DNA from: a virus
DNA length: 21,421 nt
Strand: one strand, 5' to 3'
IMG/VR virus record: IMGVR_UViG_3300032246_000671
Location: 1 to 21,421 of that record
The notes beneath the pieces were generated by a model. It saw only the letters and a list, made by a program, of their open reading frames with translations, made no database searches and was not told where the DNA came from. Of this stretch, positions 1 to 7,345 are shown one piece after another. The position numbers were made by a program, and so were the translations under genes. Positions within the stretch are counted from its first letter, which is position 1. The number at the start of each line of letters is the position of its first letter.

Positions 1-692
1 CATAAATTAAGTTTAACCGGCATAGTTTTATATGACATGAGATTACGATAAAACTCTTGCCACGGAATTGGCCAACGTACAAAATCATGTACTGGGCCGA
101 TGCCGTCACAACTAACTGTAACTGTAACTTCTATGCCACGTTTAGCAATCTCTGCCAGCTCAGTTAACACAGTACTACAATTTGTGTTGAGCCTAAGGGT
201 TTTTAAATTTGGTGGTAGATTGGCTAAAATTTTCTTGTAGTTCTTACTGTAGCCAGGTTCTCCGCCATTAATATCTAAATGAACAATACGATCTTGTGGT
301 AGTTGCCAAAACTGTTCAAGATTGTTGACAATAGGAAATCCTGGACCTGTTAGACTACCTATCCTACTACTTAAATTTTCATTGCATGTTTGACAAGCCG
401 CATTACATAGGTTGTCTAATACTCCACCTACTTGTAGATAATTTTGTTGTTGAGTTTTATTGTCCAATGCTGTAGCGTAGGCTCTTATGCTGTTGGGTTC
501 TGTTTCTTGGCAACGAACACATTCACTAGGCCATTCGTTACGAGACATTTTTTCTTTTGTCTTTGCCAACCACATGCTCGATTCCATATCAGCTAATGTA
601 TCAAACTGTGGTGCATTGACCATGTGTCCACAACGACTTACGGTTCCGTTAGGGTTAAAACGTACAAAATGATCTAGTCTAGGACAATGCAT
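1..692 (-). CDS. Radical SAM protein, 3'-truncated by window edge
   Basis: This gene starts at an ATG at 692 and stays open to base 1, giving about 230 residues without a stop, so its C-terminus lies outside the window. Residues 96-103 read CNAACQTC, a CxxxCxxC motif that binds the [4Fe-4S] cluster of radical SAM enzymes. NGGEP follows as the usual SAM-contacting GGEP motif. Additional Cys at residues 3, 21, 58 and 61 (the last two as CVRC) flank the core, as in twitch/SPASM-type proteins that carry auxiliary clusters. The start overlaps the 3' end of the sulfotransferase-like gene by 14 bp, so the two are probably co-transcribed and translationally coupled; I see only a weak ribosome-binding site. 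The substrate is unknown. A second, diverged radical SAM gene lies at 6181-7323. The superfamily call is firm; the function is not known. Confidence 0.85.
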   Translation of the reverse strand, partial: MHCPRLDHFVRFNPNGTVSRCGHMVNAPQFDTLADMESSMWLAKTKEKMSRNEWPSECVRCQETEPNSIRAYATALDNKTQQQNYLQVGGVLDNLCNAACQTCNENLSSRIGSLTGPGFPIVNNLEQFWQLPQDRIVHLDINGGEPGYSKNYKKILANLPPNLKTLRLNTNCSTVLTELAEIAKRGIEVTVTVSCDGIGPVHDFVRWPIPWQEFYRNLMSYKTMPVKLNL

Positions 693-1338
693 AAGTTGGT
701 TTCAATATACGTTGACTGCGGCTAACAACAAAGTCATATGCTACAGAATCTTGTTGTTGGATATGTTGAATTAACTGATCAAATTGCAAGGATTGGCCTA
801 TACAATTTACTAAACTTTGATCTATACGTTGATACATTTCGTTATTGGGTATATTTTTTATTTGATCAATTAATTGTTGGGTTGCTGGCAATATGCCCAC
901 AGGTTTGTGATCCTCGTGTGCTATACTTGTAAGTTGATCCATGCCTAAAAAATTTAATTTAGTAGCAGGGTCGGTGTATCTTGCCAAATTTACTAGCCAT
1001 AAAAACTGTGGTGCGTAGTGACGATTTAAAAAAAGATAATTTTGAGCAAACCAAGATACTGTGTTACCATCAAGCTCTGGATGATCTTTTATGGTCATTT
1101 GAACAAAGGTATTAATGCCTGACACTAATCTTTCATCTGGGTTTCGTAATACAACGTCAATAGAATTTATTCGTTTTATTTGTTCGTTGATCAATACACG
1201 ACATTTATTTGTTTTGGCATAGTAATATAAACTAGACCGACCATTTTTAAATATAGGATAGACATACCGCTGTGACGGTATAACTTCTATTACCTCACAG
1301 CGGTCTGGAAAAATAATACTATCTAACGGTGACAGCAT
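679..1338 (-). CDS. Sulfotransferase-like protein
   Basis: This 219-residue protein has two features of PAPS-dependent sulfotransferases. PIFKNGRSSL (residues 28-37) resembles the 5'-phosphosulfate loop, with K31 as the candidate catalytic Lys. LRNPDERLVSGIN (64-76) resembles the 3'-phosphate-binding segment, where an Arg and a Ser contact the 3'-phosphate of PAPS. Spacing and length suit a compact Sulfotransfer-type domain. Such an enzyme would transfer sulfate from PAPS to a sugar, lipid or peptide hydroxyl in the host cytoplasm; the acceptor is unknown. The ATG lies 3 bp after the gene 32 stop and the 3' end overlaps the next radical SAM gene by 14 bp, so the three genes form one unit. The assignment rests on the two motifs only, and a degenerate family member without activity is possible. 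Confidence 0.6.
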   Translation of the reverse strand: MLSPLDSIIFPDRCEVIEVIPSQRYVYPIFKNGRSSLYYYAKTNKCRVLINEQIKRINSIDVVLRNPDERLVSGINTFVQMTIKDHPELDGNTVSWFAQNYLFLNRHYAPQFLWLVNLARYTDPATKLNFLGMDQLTSIAHEDHKPVGILPATQQLIDQIKNIPNNEMYQRIDQSLVNCIGQSLQFDQLIQHIQQQDSVAYDFVVSRSQRILKPTYALS

Positions 1339-1341
1339 TAA

Positions 1342-2340
1342 TTAGGCTTTCTGACGTGCCCTGATCATGGCCAAGATGTCTTGAGCTTTGTCACTAGATG
1401 CCGGAGCGGCTGCTACAGGAGCAGTTGCTACTGGTGGCTCTTCATCGTCAAAGTCACTTGATGTTGTTGATGTAGTAGTTCCTGTTGCCGCAAACCCACT
1501 GGTTTGTGCAGGAGCACTATCGGTTACTGGTGCTGATCCACCTGCAGGAGCATTAACACCTGCCGGGCGGAAATACTGACCCCAACGTTCTGTGTCATAG
1601 CTTTGACCATCAACTGACGCTTCGAACATTTCTTTGATTACTTTCAACTCAACGTCAGTTGGTTTCTTTGGTAAGAATGTTGAAAGATCAAACAAGCCGT
1701 GTTCAGCAATGGCTGCTTGTTCAGCTTCTGTGAGTGCTGTTTCTTTACGTGCCCACTTTGATCCTGAGTAGTCAGCAAAGCCGCCTTTGGAGCCTTTGGT
1801 GATACGGAAGTCTAAACCACGCATCAAGTCTGTTGGCAATTCTTCCAACTCTGGATCCATCAATGCCGATTTAATTGTTGTAAAGATCTGTGGACCAATA
1901 ATGAAACGACGAATTGGGTTGGCTGGAGTCTTGTCATCTGACAATGGATTCTCGCGAACAAAGCCTTGGAAAATATAACTACGCTTCTTCCAATACTTAC
2001 GACCCATTTCTTCTAGACTCTTGTCCTTGAACCAAGTGCGAACTTCTGTCAACACTGGGCAAGTCTCTTGCCACATTTCTACGCAAGGCACCTGAACATA
2101 TACTTGTTTTGATTCCATCTCGCCTTTGATGCCGTTAAATGGTAAACGGATCATAGCACGTTCTTGCCAAAAGAATGTGTTCTTTGAGTTACCGTCTGGG
2201 AGGAATCTGAGTGTTGCGGCTCCGCCTTCTTCCATATTCCAGTGTGGATAAATTGCATTATCACCACCTGTGGAGTTGCCGCCTTGTTGTTTACCTTCTG
2301 ATTGTGCGAGTCTTGCACGGATTTCTGCTAATGATGCCAT
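1342..2340 (-). CDS. 32: Single-stranded DNA-binding protein gp32
   Basis: This 332-residue protein matches the T4 gp32 layout. A short basic N-terminal segment (SLAEIRARLAQ) would serve cooperative binding. A core follows with aromatic and basic residues and an Ala/Pro/Thr-rich linker from about residue 265. An acidic stretch (SSDFDDEEPP) comes next and the protein ends in a helix, DILAMIRARQKA, as expected for the tail that contacts other replication proteins. It would coat ssDNA in replication, recombination and repair. Only two Cys, C86 and C94, lie in the region equivalent to the T4 zinc site (His plus three Cys), so zinc binding may be reduced or absent. A 159-bp leader with repeats and a hairpin lies upstream. 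The ribosome-binding site is GAAAGG, 8 bp before the ATG. T4 gp32 represses its own translation, and the leader here suggests comparable control. Confidence 0.85.
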   Translation of the reverse strand: MASLAEIRARLAQSEGKQQGGNSTGGDNAIYPHWNMEEGGAATLRFLPDGNSKNTFFWQERAMIRLPFNGIKGEMESKQVYVQVPCVEMWQETCPVLTEVRTWFKDKSLEEMGRKYWKKRSYIFQGFVRENPLSDDKTPANPIRRFIIGPQIFTTIKSALMDPELEELPTDLMRGLDFRITKGSKGGFADYSGSKWARKETALTEAEQAAIAEHGLFDLSTFLPKKPTDVELKVIKEMFEASVDGQSYDTERWGQYFRPAGVNAPAGGSAPVTDSAPAQTSGFAATGTTTSTTSSDFDDEEPPVATAPVAAAPASSDKAQDILAMIRARQKA

Positions 2341-2345
2341 AATAA

Positions 2346-2402
2346 GTTGCCTTTCAAATTGTTTATGGTTGTTGCCTATCTAAATTTTAGATTACGTTGC
2401 CT
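2346..2402 (-). repeat. Three AGGCAAC repeats at 25-bp spacing in the gene 32 leader
   Basis: On the minus strand AGGCAAC occurs at 2402-2396, 2377-2371 and 2352-2346, with starts exactly 25 bp apart. The spacers are AT-rich. The copy nearest the gene forms part of the Shine-Dalgarno region (GAAAGGCAAC). A perfect palindrome, ATCTAAA-A-TTTAGAT on the minus strand, occupies 2378-2392 between the first two copies. The position in the untranslated leader of an autoregulated protein suggests an RNA operator, but that role is inferred. Confidence 0.7.
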
Positions 2403-2411
2403 GTGATACTA

Positions 2412-2450
2412 AAGAAAAAAGCGTATTCACTTGTGTAGTGTACACGCTTT
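2412..2450 (-). terminator. Hairpin terminator between the 699-residue gene and gene 32
   Basis: Read on the minus strand, AAAGCGTGT pairs with ATACGCTTT (with one G-U pair), then comes an A-A mismatch, then CACT pairs with AGTG around a 5-base loop. The stem (2418-2450) is followed by a T-rich run, TTTTTTCTTT on the minus strand (2420 down to about 2411). This is the form of a Rho-independent terminator for transcripts leaving the 699-residue gene. Because gene 32 lies downstream, it may also act as an attenuator. Confidence 0.75.
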
Positions 2451-2458
2451 ATTTCTTA

Positions 2459-2480
2459 GCGTCAAGTATATTTATGACGC
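2459..2480 (-). promoter_or_regulatory. Late-promoter-like CATAAATA within a small hairpin
   Basis: The minus strand reads CATAAATA at 2476-2469, close to the T4 late octamer TATAAATA. It is flanked by a 6-bp inverted repeat, GCGTCA (2480-2475) and TGACGC (2464-2459). A transcript from here would start near 2463, cross the terminator hairpin at 2412-2450 and then enter gene 32. It could be a late promoter with attenuation, or a chance match in AT-rich intergenic sequence. Confidence 0.4.
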
Positions 2481-2499
2481 GGTTGTTCAGAATGTAGAA

Positions 2500-4599
2500 T
2501 TACTTCTTCATTCCGGAGAGTTCTTTGAGTCTATCCAAAAAGCTCAAATCTTTACTAACTGGTTTCATTTTACCGCTGTGTCCGTATTGGCCAGCTAACG
2601 GACTGGAATCGGCTCCCCAGCACTCTTCCATGCCGTGTACAGCACAGTTTTCGCCAGCTTCGGTCATGTTGCACTCAGAACCTTCGTTGAATTCTAAATC
2701 ATTGTCTTGGCCGCCCGGTACCAACGGAGCACGATTGGTTGGTTGGGCAGGTTCAGCTGGAACGCCATCTAGGTCTTCGGGTGTTACACCAGGATTGGAA
2801 TCATCTTTTAACAAATCTTTGTATTTGTTTTGGAATTCGCTTTTAGTCATGCCGTGTGCTTTGATAAATTGTACATCATTCATAACCTTGCAATCTTGAC
2901 GCATGATATCAATGTTTTTCATTTGGCCTTCGTCGGTCATTTCGGGGGCCATGCCAGCAAGTTCGCGGATTCTACTCTTTTCTTCGGCATAGTCGCCGTG
3001 CATAACACTTTCACGTTCTAAACTGTAGTCTTCTTCTGGATCGCTAGGACTATTCATGCCAGCACCAGGATGCCCTAAATCTTTAGCGAAACGATCAGCT
3101 ACCCATTCGTGCGGATCACCGGAACGAGCTTTTTTAACACCGTATGGCATATCGTCATCGTAGTAGTCGTACAATGCATTATATAGGTCGTCACTTAATT
3201 CGTCAGTTTCTTCAAAGTCTCGAACATCACGTTTAAATGTATCCATGATATGTTGCAGTTTTGAACCGGTATCATCAGTTAATACACTTTCATTCATGGG
3301 CTCTAGGTCAGCAGGGTTAGTTGGCTCTGCAGGATTCATTTCTGCGGTAGCATCAATGTTTAATTGCTCAATAACTTTTCTTACATCTGGATCGTTGCTT
3401 AACTCTTGCATACGATCAAGGATCACTTGACGTGCATCAGCATTGGCGTCACGTTCGGCTAGTTCTTCTAACTGATCAAACAGTTTATCGTCACCAATTA
3501 AATTGTACAGTTGTTCAGTGACATTGGTAGCATCGGCACCTACTGGCAGATCAGTACTCAACAGTTCAACCAATTCAGCTTGCTTCTCTGGTGTGTCTGG
3601 TGTTTGCCATGTTCCTTCGGTTAGGCGTTCTGCCCAGGCTTCAAATATGTTGGCTTCTTTCATTGCTGTTCCTTGTTGTTGTATTTTGGCCAGCAAGGGA
3701 AGTGCTGACTCAATTCTTGTGTCAATACTTTGCTTGACAAAAAGACTTTTTAAACTTTCAATCACTACATCCTGTTCTGAAATTTCAGCAGGGCTCCATG
3801 ATTCAAAATATGTTGTATATCCAGTTTTAGTACCAAGACCTTTGAGACTGCGTTGTAAGTTTGATTGGTATTCTTGAACTTGTTCTACTAATTGTTGTGT
3901 GTCGCCTTCAAAGATTTGACCTTGATTGGCACGACGGAAACGACTCAACACATTTAATTCTGTTACTATTTCTGCGATATGGTTGCCACGTGAATCATAA
4001 GGGCGACCACCCTGTCGAACATGTTCCAACATGGCTTTACCGCCGGTTAGACTCTTGAATGGCAATTTGTAACGTTCGCTGTCGGCTGTTTCGATAAACA
4101 AACTTTCAATGTAACGGAAACGGGCATCACCCTCGCCAATTGTTTTCTTGTGACGAATCATTAGACGTGCTTCTGTTGCGACACCATTCCAGCTGGTTGT
4201 TTTATTGCCAGTCCAAGATTCAAACAGGCCTTCTTTGATGGCGGCCTGTCCTTGCATACTGTAACGTAAGCGATTCAAGTTCTTGATTCCAAAGCTGTAA
4301 AAATTACGCACCGCAAAGTTTTTAAGTTGTTCTAAGAAAGCGAACCAATTGTTCTTGTCGGCACCTTCCATGCTACGGCCCACATTGTCAGCACAATATA
4401 CATCTAATTCGTTATTGTCACTGAGCATGATTACCACTGTGCCGTAGTCTTTGCCCGATTCTGCACGGAAGTCAAAACTGAATATTTCTGCTTCAGCAGG
4501 ATCTGGTGCTGGTTTGCCAGAGCTGTCTAGCATTTCTGGGTCAAAATCTCTACTGACTAACAAGTCATAAAGTTGTCGTGCGGGTGTTTGCTGTGCCAT
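2500..4599 (-). CDS. Large acidic protein, possibly virion-associated, function unknown
   Basis: I cannot assign this 699-residue protein to a named T4 gene. The first 330 or so residues look folded and carry three aromatic motifs: FESW (126-129), FESW (265-268) and FEAW (319-322). The middle and C-terminal parts are highly charged and probably flexible, with acidic runs (for example YDYYDDDMPYG) and Pro/Glu-rich linkers. Near the end are ECN and NCAVHGMEECWG, a Cys/His cluster that could hold a metal. The protein ends in a predicted amphipathic helix, LDRLKELSGMKK, echoed by IRELAGM further upstream. It lies directly after the terminase large subunit and ends before a strong terminator. No clear Shine-Dalgarno precedes the ATG. 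Position, size and composition suggest a structural, core or internal head protein, but that is inference. Confidence 0.75.
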   Translation of the reverse strand: MAQQTPARQLYDLLVSRDFDPEMLDSSGKPAPDPAEAEIFSFDFRAESGKDYGTVVIMLSDNNELDVYCADNVGRSMEGADKNNWFAFLEQLKNFAVRNFYSFGIKNLNRLRYSMQGQAAIKEGLFESWTGNKTTSWNGVATEARLMIRHKKTIGEGDARFRYIESLFIETADSERYKLPFKSLTGGKAMLEHVRQGGRPYDSRGNHIAEIVTELNVLSRFRRANQGQIFEGDTQQLVEQVQEYQSNLQRSLKGLGTKTGYTTYFESWSPAEISEQDVVIESLKSLFVKQSIDTRIESALPLLAKIQQQGTAMKEANIFEAWAERLTEGTWQTPDTPEKQAELVELLSTDLPVGADATNVTEQLYNLIGDDKLFDQLEELAERDANADARQVILDRMQELSNDPDVRKVIEQLNIDATAEMNPAEPTNPADLEPMNESVLTDDTGSKLQHIMDTFKRDVRDFEETDELSDDLYNALYDYYDDDMPYGVKKARSGDPHEWVADRFAKDLGHPGAGMNSPSDPEEDYSLERESVMHGDYAEEKSRIRELAGMAPEMTDEGQMKNIDIMRQDCKVMNDVQFIKAHGMTKSEFQNKYKDLLKDDSNPGVTPEDLDGVPAEPAQPTNRAPLVPGGQDNDLEFNEGSECNMTEAGENCAVHGMEECWGADSSPLAGQYGHSGKMKPVSKDLSFLDRLKELSGMKK

Positions 4600-4613
4600 A
4601 GTAATGTATTTAG

Positions 4614-6179
4614 TTAATATCTGGTGCTAATGAATGGCATGGGCGGCTGTACAACATCACCGTGATCCCGCATTTGATTGTCCATTTCCAAAGAAAATGA
4701 CTGTAGCTGTTGCATCATACGCACAGCTAAAACTGTGCTCATGACCAAATCGTCGGTTTCTCCGGGCTTGGCTGCAAATCCTACACCGTGGGCCACAAAA
4801 GTTTTAAGCTCACTGACCAAACTGCTACTGCGTATTTTCATCCGCCCGTTTTCAATCAAAGTTTTAAGTTTGTTACAGGCAACAAGTTTACTTTTTGGAG
4901 CAGTATTAAATCCCTTGCGATATCTACGGTTTCCACCGCCACCGGGTTCGCTGAGGAAATATCCAGGAATATTTTCTTCTCCGTATTCAGCTATGCTGAT
5001 CAGTGCAGCTTCACCAATGGTGTTGTTTTCGATACTGTAGTATATGTTTTCAGGCGAATTGGTTTTTTCATTTATGTGCCTGCAAATATCAGCCAGTATG
5101 CGAATTTGTTCTGGTATAGGTGTTCGATTATGACGCCACTCGCCAATTTGTTCTGTGGTGTTGGCTTCAAAAATTTGTATAGCAGCTGGATCGCCACCGG
5201 TGCCCAAACTAGGGTCCAAGGACACTACATAAATTCTATCAGCTTTGGGATGTTGATACCAACGCACTTGTCCAGTTTTATACATGGGCTCGTGCCCTTG
5301 TAATTCTATTAGTTTGGCCGGAGCAATAAGTGTTTCGTCGTTGATAATAAACTCGCAACCCATCTCTCTACGAAAACGATCATCGCCTAGCTGTGCTCGC
5401 TGTTCTGCGGCCCACTTTTCGTCACGGTCTGGATGTTCATTCCAATAACTGCGATAGGCTCTAAATCCATTGATGCCCAGCTGAGTAGGATTGCCAAACT
5501 CATCCTCGCATTTGTTGGCACCTTTCCATAATAACGCAAACTGATCTTCGTCTGAGTTTGGTGTACTAGTAATAATTGCCTTACCACCAGTGGCCAAGGT
5601 AGGGCTGATACTGGTCCAAAATTCTTTGGCAATGGTGGGCCGAACAAATGCAAACTCGTCAGCGTAAAGTAAGGTTATACTCATACCACGACCGGTATTT
5701 TCTGTGGTTGTGGTTGAAACTATTCGACTACCGTTTTCAAAATCCAAGTTACCTTTGTTGTAACTTGTAACACCTGCTCGAATATGATCTGGACACAGTT
5801 CATAAGCATAGCGAATACGTTGCATGATCTCTTGTGAGCCTGTGTATTTGTGTGCGGCAATAAGGATAGTAGAGTCTGGACGGAACATGGCCATCCACAA
5901 CAAATATCCAGCGGCACTTGTACTCTTACCAGTCTGTCGCGGCATCATGGATATACTATAACGATAATTGTGGTAAGTGTCTATTAGACGTTTTTGATAG
6001 TCAAACGGATGATACAGCATCTTTCCTTTGGTAGGATGTTGTATGTGGAAGAAATGATCCATGAAGTATTGTGGTCCTGTTACAGGATCAGCACAGGCCA
6101 TGAACTCAGCCAACTGCTGGTCGGTCCAATGCTGGCGACGATAGGGTGCTTTAACTAATGTCGATGCGTCTTGTGCCAC
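4614..6179 (-). CDS. 17: Terminase large subunit gp17 (packaging ATPase/nuclease)
   Basis: This 521-residue protein has the features of T4-type large terminases, which drive DNA into the prohead and cut the concatemer. The ATPase domain has a Walker A motif, MMPRQTGKST (78-87), a Walker B segment, LLYADE (170-175), and the coupling motif TSTPN (201-205). The C-terminal RNase H-like nuclease domain begins near VVSLDPSLGTGGD, with acidic D319 and D327, a further Glu in SIENN and an Asp pair in TDDLVMS. It is shorter than T4 gp17 (610 residues), mainly at the N-terminus. The start is a GTG, supported by AAGGAG 5 bases upstream that overlaps the stop of the preceding radical SAM gene. Unlike in T4, the small-subunit gene (11762-12247) is about 5.6 kb away. 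Confidence 0.95.
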   Translation of the reverse strand: MAQDASTLVKAPYRRQHWTDQQLAEFMACADPVTGPQYFMDHFFHIQHPTKGKMLYHPFDYQKRLIDTYHNYRYSISMMPRQTGKSTSAAGYLLWMAMFRPDSTILIAAHKYTGSQEIMQRIRYAYELCPDHIRAGVTSYNKGNLDFENGSRIVSTTTTENTGRGMSITLLYADEFAFVRPTIAKEFWTSISPTLATGGKAIITSTPNSDEDQFALLWKGANKCEDEFGNPTQLGINGFRAYRSYWNEHPDRDEKWAAEQRAQLGDDRFRREMGCEFIINDETLIAPAKLIELQGHEPMYKTGQVRWYQHPKADRIYVVSLDPSLGTGGDPAAIQIFEANTTEQIGEWRHNRTPIPEQIRILADICRHINEKTNSPENIYYSIENNTIGEAALISIAEYGEENIPGYFLSEPGGGGNRRYRKGFNTAPKSKLVACNKLKTLIENGRMKIRSSSLVSELKTFVAHGVGFAAKPGETDDLVMSTVLAVRMMQQLQSFSLEMDNQMRDHGDVVQPPMPFISTRY

Positions 6180-6180
6180 A

Positions 6181-7323
6181 CTAACTCCTTAACTGTTCTA
6201 CAAGGGCTGGCCATAACTGTTCAAATGTTGTGGTCTTATTTAACTCTTTTTCTATCTGCGTATGCCATTCTATTGGCCCTACTTTAGGAGCTGTAAACGT
6301 ATCATCTAACAATCTTTTGCGATATTGTAGCAAAATATTAAACGATCCAGGAGCATTAGCGTAGTTTTTGACTACATAGTCAATCTCAGCAATGGCAAGA
6401 TCTCTTAACGGTTTAGGAAGTCGACAAACATCCAAGGACCAAGGATGAGTTACATCGCACCAAAAGATTTCTAAATTGTGTTGTTTACAAAATTCATAAT
6501 ATTCTTTTAAATCAAATGCACAATAAATTGAGTATGCTGGATGTGCCATTACTCGCTGTTGATCTTGTTGTAAAATTTTTACGTTGTCAACAAATTGTTC
6601 CCAGTTGGCTCCGTGCCTAACATATTCAAATTTTTGTTTATTACAATTATCAAAACTAATTTGCCATTCTACTGTGGGCCAGGTTTTTAATTCTTGATAA
6701 ATTTTATTTTTGGTTAAATCAATACTGAGATTTGTGGTAACCATTACATTAACTTGGTTAGGGTCTAACTCATTGAGAAATTCCAACAGTCCAGGTTGTA
6801 AAAGTGGTTCGCCGCCGCCAAGACATAGGCCTTGCAGTTTTTTTCCTTGATTCCTGGCCAGCTTTATCAAACTGTCATGTTCATTTTTTATGTGTGTTAT
6901 GGGAAGTTTTTTGGCCGCTTGCCAGGCGGTACTGGTTTGAGGATTACAATAGGTGCAGGTTAAATTACACAGGTTACTCCAGTTAATTGATACATGCTGA
7001 GGCTCAAACCAATCAAAATCATTGTTGATCTTGTCTAATGATTCTTGATTACATCGACGACGAGTTCTTGCACTGGTACCATCAATTGATTCAAAATGTT
7101 GACATCGTTGACAGTGCGGATGCCACTGCCCCTGAGCCATGGCCTGTTTGATTTCAATATGCATTGGTCCATTGAGTATTTTGTCAATGGGCTGAGATTT
7201 GATATTTCCTATAGGCCGGGTCATCATAAAACAACACGACGTGTTACCTTCTTGATCAATGTTTAGGCCTGTCCAAGGTGCAGAACAAAATGTGGGGTTA
7301 TCAGTTATTTTAAATTGTGCCAT
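6181..7323 (-). CDS. Radical SAM protein with extra Cys clusters (twitch/SPASM-like)
   Basis: This 380-residue protein has the radical SAM core motif CNLTCTYC (119-126) and a GGGEP motif (169-173). Before the core are Cys pairs typical of twitch/SPASM-like relatives: C13 in TFCSAPW, C30-C31 in NTSCCFM, and CQRC at 71-74. These could ligate an auxiliary iron-sulfur cluster. Such proteins cleave SAM to make a deoxyadenosyl radical and often modify peptides or small molecules; the substrate here is unknown. The gene sits 22 bp after the exported nuclease gene and its end carries the Shine-Dalgarno for terminase, so it belongs to the same operon. No clear Shine-Dalgarno precedes its own ATG. It resembles the truncated radical SAM gene at the left edge in layout but is clearly diverged. 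Confidence 0.88.
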   Translation of the reverse strand: MAQFKITDNPTFCSAPWTGLNIDQEGNTSCCFMMTRPIGNIKSQPIDKILNGPMHIEIKQAMAQGQWHPHCQRCQHFESIDGTSARTRRRCNQESLDKINNDFDWFEPQHVSINWSNLCNLTCTYCNPQTSTAWQAAKKLPITHIKNEHDSLIKLARNQGKKLQGLCLGGGEPLLQPGLLEFLNELDPNQVNVMVTTNLSIDLTKNKIYQELKTWPTVEWQISFDNCNKQKFEYVRHGANWEQFVDNVKILQQDQQRVMAHPAYSIYCAFDLKEYYEFCKQHNLEIFWCDVTHPWSLDVCRLPKPLRDLAIAEIDYVVKNYANAPGSFNILLQYRKRLLDDTFTAPKVGPIEWHTQIEKELNKTTTFEQLWPALVEQLRS

Positions 7324-7345
7324 ACTGTAATTATGGCTGTTTTGG

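Noticed and set aside
738-932. Short plus-strand frame within the sulfotransferase-like gene
   Set aside because: It is fully inside a better-supported minus-strand gene and has no motif or ribosome-binding site.
2346-2402. Regular repeats considered as a CRISPR array
   Set aside because: The repeat is only 7 bases with 18-base spacers, three copies, and no cas genes; a leader regulatory element fits better.
4607-4614. ACTAAATA as a late promoter for the 699-residue gene
   Set aside because: The RNA would start about 1 base before the ATG with no leader, and the octamer has two mismatches; it is probably a chance match at the terminase stop codon.
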